Part shown: in pieces, positions 58,315-64,000 of the stretch | How the letters are laid out: every line of letters starts with the position of its first letter | Position numbering within the stretch: position 1 is the stretch's first letter | Origin: Ciona intestinalis | Taxonomy: Eukaryota; Chordata; Ascidiacea; Phlebobranchia; Cionidae | NCBI RefSeq assembly: GCF_000224145.3 | Contig: NC_020168.2 | Location: 5,844,241 to 5,908,240, forward strand | Length of the DNA: 64,000 bases | Reading direction: 5' to 3' | The notes under the pieces: model-generated | Databases searched by the model: none | The model's input: only the letters and a program-made list of their open reading frames with translations | Told to the model about the DNA's origin: nothing | Position numbers and translations under genes: made by a program

Positions 58315-61300
58315 ATGTCGTTGATACATCCCGGCTCAAGCATCAATTTTGACGGAGCAGATCTTCAAAGATCCGAGGAAGAAGAAATACAAAGGGAGGA
58401 TCGGAAACAACAGCAGGAGGTAACAGTTGTTATTTATTTCGGATATTTTTATATTGTGGATTTTTTATTGGCATATATACATGCTTTAGCATTCTATATA
58501 TATAATAGGCCCATATAAATAAGTTTTTTTTAGTTGTTTTTTAATTTTCTATAATAGTATATGTATTGACAGTTTAATCAGGGTGTAGTCTGTATACATT
58601 TCTTGTGTTTACTTTTATTTTTTATTTAATCCACAATTACTGCTGCTTTTAATCTGAACATTACAGTCCCTGTGTAAGGTACAACTTTCATTTACACGTT
58701 TTGGTATAAATTAAAACAAAAATCTTTGGTAATGTGAAACTACAACAGGATGTCTTTACTCATGTTTATATTGATACTGTCCTCAAAATCTGTGTTTTAT
58801 ACACCTTAGTTCTTCTTGCTTTGATATGGTGTGTGTAAATGTCAAAATATAAAAGATACATTTACCTATTAGTTTGGAATACAGTAGTACAAATATTCCT
58901 GTGCCGAATTAAATTAATCTTTCTTCCCAAGTTGCTGAACACACTTATAAATCATTTGCCCTTGTCACTTCTTAAACATTGTAAACTTCATACTTCGTTT
59001 AATTTCTCATACAGCCACAGTCTTGGCTTTGAGTAGATGTAGTTGTGTTTCTTAGGACAGGAGTCGAAACTTTTGACTGAAAAGTAACATTACAGTCAAC
59101 ATAAGGTAGAACAGGTGTATAACCTATACAATTGTTGCAATGTTTGCATTCGTTTTGATTGTTTAGTTTGTTTTAGTTGTTAGCCTATGTAATTAGTCTA
59201 CTCTTATGCAAGTTTCAATGCACTTCATTCTGCAATTGTAGTGTACATTTATGGTCTAACTTACTTTACAGGATAATAAGCTGTATTATATTATTATATA
59301 TATACATAATTTTGTGTTAAAAATATTTTTTTCTGTTAAATATTTTTTTTGAATGTTGTGCAAAAGAACATAATTTTATATATATATATAAACAATTTTA
59401 GTAAAATTGTTTAACCTTTTTAAAGATAATGTTCTATTAATTTTATTCATTTCATACTTCCCCAAGCCTACAATATACAGCATTAGTAGTTGTTATTTTA
59501 AACCATATTCAGCTGTCTCATGTAATTTATCTGTATCGGACATATTGTTACGGTTCAAGAGCTCTTGGCATGTTTAAGCACGCTGTTTAAATTCATACAA
59601 CCAGCCATTGTAATTTACATTGTCCATTGTCACTATGTGTAAGTGGATCATTTGCCTCTCTTTCATATGCCCACACCTCCTTTATATTCCTTGCTTAAAA
59701 AGCTACTGTGTCTGGTGCTTTGTTATTATTCTATCGTCGGGATTAAAATTCCTGCTGTTCATTTTACTTTCAATTCATTTCTGAAGTGCTTGCCACAAAT
59801 GGATATTGTATATTTTGACCTACAGTAACAGTGGATAAGATAGGTTAATATGAGACAGTCAGGTATCCTCAGTGTGAGATTTAGGTCAGCCACACTTGTA
59901 CCAGATTTAGATTAAAACTTTCAATGGATATTGTAACTACTTTAAACCAATGTGCTGAGCTAAGGCATGGACTATTAACAGTGAGTTAATAATACCCTGT
60001 TTTAAAAAGAATTTTTCTAATTATTACATACTGTTAGGGTGTTAACAACGTAGGCCGTTTAGGCTATTTCTATAAACTAATTAAACTTTCATTATAGTTT
60101 GAAATATTACCCCACCATGTTGAATAGCTTTGATCCATTCTACAATGTAGAAATTTTGCTGTGCTTTTTACTCATAGCTTGTTGTTTTGTTATTTCTTTA
60201 ATTTTACATCAATTAATTAAGTTTTGCGAAAAACTGTATTGTTCATTATAACATTTTTTTAAAGCTGCATGAGTTGCTATCGGCCGAGCTACCTGATGAT
60301 TTGCTGGATGATGATCACGTGAGCAATACATCTGCTCATGGGAACGGATCATATAATATATCCCGTGATTCCTCTCACTCAGGTACATTTATAATGAAAT
60401 CTGGGGTGACATAAAATTCTCTCATAGTTGTCAAACATAGGGGACAATCATTGTTTTATGTAGGGAATCCTCTATACTTTAGCTCTGCTTGTTTGTATAG
60501 ACACTTAACAGATGGGAAAAAGCTGCTTAGGTGTGAAACTGGGCTGCTAAAACATATGAAGTCACCCCCGTTTTACCAGCTATAGTTACATGTCACCCCA
60601 ATCACCCTTAACACATATACACAGGAAATATACACAGTATAATAGTGTATTAGTTTATGTATGTATACTAACAAATTACTTTAACAGGTGTTTGGCATTC
60701 TGGTAACTTGGATGATGAGAAAGAGGAAAAACAGCCGATAACGAATGGAAATGTTCCATATTATCAACATGCGCAGTATGCCAACCATGTGGGTTTACTT
60801 ATTGTTATATTATGCCATTATTTAATGGCTCATCTGGTATAAAAATAGTATATTTTCAACATTTCGTTCTAAGAAATATAGTGGATCTGTGTTTTAGGGC
60901 TGAAAACAATAGAGACTTTTATGATGTTTTAGAATATTAATTTCAATAGTTTGATCTTTCTATTTTAATACTTAATTATTAAGTCATGGACTAAAAGACG
61001 AGGATTTAATGTTTTATATCAACAGAACAACTATCACCCACCAGTAACGAATCAATACCAACCCAACTTTGGATACGATCGTAACTTCACAGATGCTGAG
61101 AAATGGCAGATGATGCAATTCCATAACAATGCAAGGTTTCCTAACCAAGTAAGTTTATATTGAAATTAGGTATTTAGAAATTGTATATTTAAAACATAAA
61201 AATTTACCAATAAATGTTTTAAAAAGGCTAGTTCTATTGTCAGTGGGTTTAACAGCCACACTTTTTAACTGATGCTATCCCACACCTTTTATTCATAGCT

Positions 61301-64000
61301 TGATTTTGATTTAATGACTGTTGTTTTAATGTTAATTTCCTTCTCTTCAGATTTTCATTCTTTATACAATATGATTTCCGCGAAGAGCTCAAAAATGTTA
61401 GTGCCAAAAGCCTCAGTTTGCTTTTTGTACAACCAAGATTTAAACATTTTTAATTTGTTTTTTAATTGTTTTTATTATAACACAGAGAAACGACGGGGTG
61501 GGTGAATATGCTAAGTTCGAAGAAACCAACGGTCACGATCCACCGAGTGATGATTACGGGTTCGCTGAGCGAAGAGAGGCAGAGGGAAGCGAAGATTTTG
61601 ATGCAAGCTCGTCCCATCTCCATTATGAGCAGAAATTGTCTTCCACTCTTCCCTCCTTTTCTCCTGGAGGAAGAGGATCAACTACCCCCGGAAAAAATGT
61701 TCGTTTTGACGCATTTTCTGCTCCCACCTCTCCCTACAATCCATATGTACAGTATAAGGGAACGCATCACCACAGTACTGAATCGGTGGGAAATATTTTG
61801 TTTAAGTTTGTAGTAAAGTGTATAAGTCATTTTTTTACTTCTTAGATCTTTTGGCTATTAGCCTAGACATAACAAATGAACTTTTTTTCAAGGCTAGACA
61901 CTTTATAACGTAACAAACTAACAATACTGTTTAACTTTAAGATAATTAAAAAAACAATTGTGGTTTATTATAATTAATATGCAACAATACCTAACTTTTC
62001 AGTTAAATCGTCGAGATTCAAGCGCATCAAAAGCAGATGATAGTATAGGTTCTGATTATGTGGACGCTAAACAAGGGTTTAAAGATATACCAGGTATTCT
62101 GTTCAATAGACCTAGTGCATATCTAATATGAAATACAGGGATTCTTTAAAAATTATAAATCACCTAATTTTTCTCATTTTTTTAAGTTTGATATTTTTTC
62201 ATAACTAAGAAATAAAATATTTTTTCAACACAATATGATTTTTAACGAAAAATATTTCAGAACATGAATCTGAGACTTCCAGGGAACTCACTCAGTTGCG
62301 AGTGTTATATGATGCGCGTGGGAAGAAGTTGGATCGGATGACACAGGAGTTGGAGGAGGTGAAACAAGAGTCGAGGAGAGAAAAGAGGATTCTTAATCAT
62401 CAGTTGGCCATGGCTAAAGGTGGGGTTGGGAGCGTTTAAAAATTTAGTTAATTTAAAAAAAATGGCCAAGTTTTAGTTTTTTTTAAGTGAAAAATAAAGG
62501 AGAATTTTCAGTTTATAAAATGATATGTTTTTTTAAGTTTTCAGGGGACAATTTTTATTAAAATTATTGTTCAATGGAATATTTCTTTCAGATCAAAAAG
62601 ATGGGATGAGTGGAAGTTTGGAGGAATGTCAGGTGATGTTGCAGGATAAGGATCGGGCTCTTATTGATCTGGAGGGAACGAATAACGCTCTCATCGCAGA
62701 TGTGGAAGCGCTCAAGTCAGCCAAGACTGAGGTGAGAACAATAGGATGCAGCTTGTAGCTTTAATAGTATCACTAAGCCTTGAACCCAGTATCTTCTGGT
62801 TAATGTGACCTCTTTAACCACTATGTATTTTTCTTTCTTGTTTAGATGGTGAAAAAGTTGGAAGTGTCCGACCGAACAATTGAAAACCTTCAGCAAGAAG
62901 TTACCATGCTTCAACGATCTGATGCGCTTGACCGAGCAAGACAGCAGCACGAGGCCGTGCTCTCTGCTGCCAACGAGCGGCACGAACAGCAGATGCTTGA
63001 AGTTACTTCGATGTTAGATGAGACAAGACAACTTGCGGATCTTAAGGTGGTATTTTACTATTTTATAACGCTTTTTTTTTTAATGAATGAGTAATAGGGT
63101 TTCTAGTATATTCTATATGGGTATGGCATGACATGTCGTGGGGCCTTTGATTTAGGCCAGAGTTGGCCTCTTAACTAAAATAACATTCAGATTCTAAATC
63201 TTTTAATTTTACATTTCATAATTTAGCTTATTTATTTATTTACTTTTTTTCTAAAGTGCGAAGAATCCGAACAACTTCGCCTTAGACTCCGAGCAGCCTT
63301 AAAAGAATCGGAAGACGTTCTGTTGGAAAAGTCGGAGACTATTAATCGGTTGTCTCGTAATTTGGAAGACGCTCAAAATCATTGTCAGGTAAAAAAATTT
63401 TTCTCGTTTAACAGAACCCACCAAATACTATTTATAAATGTCAGCTTAACATAATATCACCAAAAAAAATTCTTTATGTGTAATTTGTGATAGGCATGAG
63501 GTGTATGGAACAGAATACCTGTGTAAGAAACACCGATGAGGATAATTAGGTTACATTCATTCATGAAAATATAACATTGCTACACAGAACTTACTCGCTG
63601 GCACAAGTGAAACAGCTTTCTTACAACGACAGTTGAATGAAACAACTAATGATAAGATGACAGCTGAAACTAAAATCAAAGCTTTGGAGGTAGCAAGGTT
63701 TTTGTGTAATATCTTGTTACCCTGATAAAGTCTTGCAATATGCCAGATAGGGCAAATGTTGGTAAACTATATTAAAATTTTGTATAGTGTAAAAACTTTT
63801 TTTTAAGGGTGGACTAAATAAATAGTCAGCCGCACATGAAAATATCATACTGTTAGTTTATAATTCCTCATATTTCATACCACTATCTCAGTAGTTACTT
63901 CAGTATCATAATTTTTATTACAATTTATTCCATATTTCCTACAGAATGAGCTTGCAGACATGCATGAGCAGATATCAATGTATGATAACGCATTGAAACT
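58315..64000 (+). CDS. CEP152: Centrosomal protein of 152 kDa (asterless family), 5' part
   Basis: Twelve exons are in view, 58315-58419, 60265-60382, 60688-60788, 61026-61148, 61486-61785, 62003-62093, 62261-62419, 62592-62731, 62846-63046, 63257-63388, 63588-63689 and 63945 to the window end, giving 542 codons so far. The N-terminus begins MSL and runs through an acidic stretch into LHELLSAELPDDLLDDDHVS, which parallels human CEP152 (QQLLTDLPHDMLDDDL), the PLK4-binding region. Residues ~75-280 are polar and poorly conserved. From ~280 a coiled coil follows, with LNHQLAMAKGDQKDGMSGSL aligning to the human LNHQLVIIKDEKDGLTLSL region and ELADMHEQISMYDNA to ELTELKDEISLYESA. CEP152 recruits PLK4 and CPAP at the parent centriole to start duplication. 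The gene continues beyond the window. Intron 1 is 1.85 kb. Confidence 0.9.
62762..62830 (-). mobile_element. tRNA-derived SINE-like fragment in CEP152 intron 8
   Basis: Minus-strand reading gives CATAGTGGTTAAAGAGGTCA then GGGTTCAAGGCTTAG, the order and spacing of pol III boxes A and B, with similarity to 54455-54600. Only the head of the element is present. Confidence 0.4.

Overview
This looks like AT-rich nuclear DNA from an ascidian tunicate, most likely Ciona. The genes are split by many short introns and sit close together, several encode chordate- or metazoan-type proteins, and a ~195 bp inverted-repeat element resembling the known Ciona MITE Cimi-1 is scattered through introns and spacers. 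The species call is inference. I saw no bacterial genes, CRISPR arrays, rRNA or intact tRNA, and no LTR, retroviral or Polinton-like element. Gene models below were assembled by hand from GT/GC-AG splice sites, and in each complete model the exon lengths sum to a whole number of codons.

Layout. 1-2.2 kb: non-coding flank with a MITE. 2.2-3.7 kb (+): a four-pass membrane protein of uncertain family, with a GC-AG intron and a uORF overlapping its start. 3.7-5.2 kb: spacer with a second MITE family holding a CTAACCC-like repeat. 5.2-18.2 kb (+): GLG1 (Golgi apparatus protein 1), 27 exons, 1190 aa. 18.6-20.6 kb: two ~0.95 kb near-identical copies around a 125-base N gap, probably two haplotypes misassembled in tandem. 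22.2-30.3 kb (+): PSKH1 kinase, 9 exons, 400 aa. 30.5-32.3 kb: possible exons of an unknown gene and a fragment of a monocarboxylate-transporter-like gene. 32.6-38.4 kb (-): a secreted mosaic protein with an N-terminal Ly6/uPAR-like domain, six sushi (CCP) domains and a C-terminal von Willebrand A domain. 40.9-42.5 kb (-): SLC16-like transporter. 43.6-54.7 kb (+): MDM1, TAF13 and DNAAF5 in a row on one strand. 55.2-56.9 kb (-): secreted C-type lectin with a coiled-coil neck. 58.3 kb to the window end (+): CEP152, incomplete.

How the genes relate. MDM1 (restrains centriole duplication), DNAAF5 (dynein-arm preassembly) and CEP152 (centriole-duplication scaffold) form a loose centriole/cilium neighbourhood, with the general transcription factor TAF13 between them. 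The two minus-strand secreted proteins, LU-CCP-VWA and the lectin, look like innate-recognition or extracellular-matrix proteins. The LU-CCP-VWA protein is the most interesting candidate for something little described: it recalls complement factor B/C2 (CCP plus VWA) but has no protease domain and carries a three-finger-like domain at its N-terminus.
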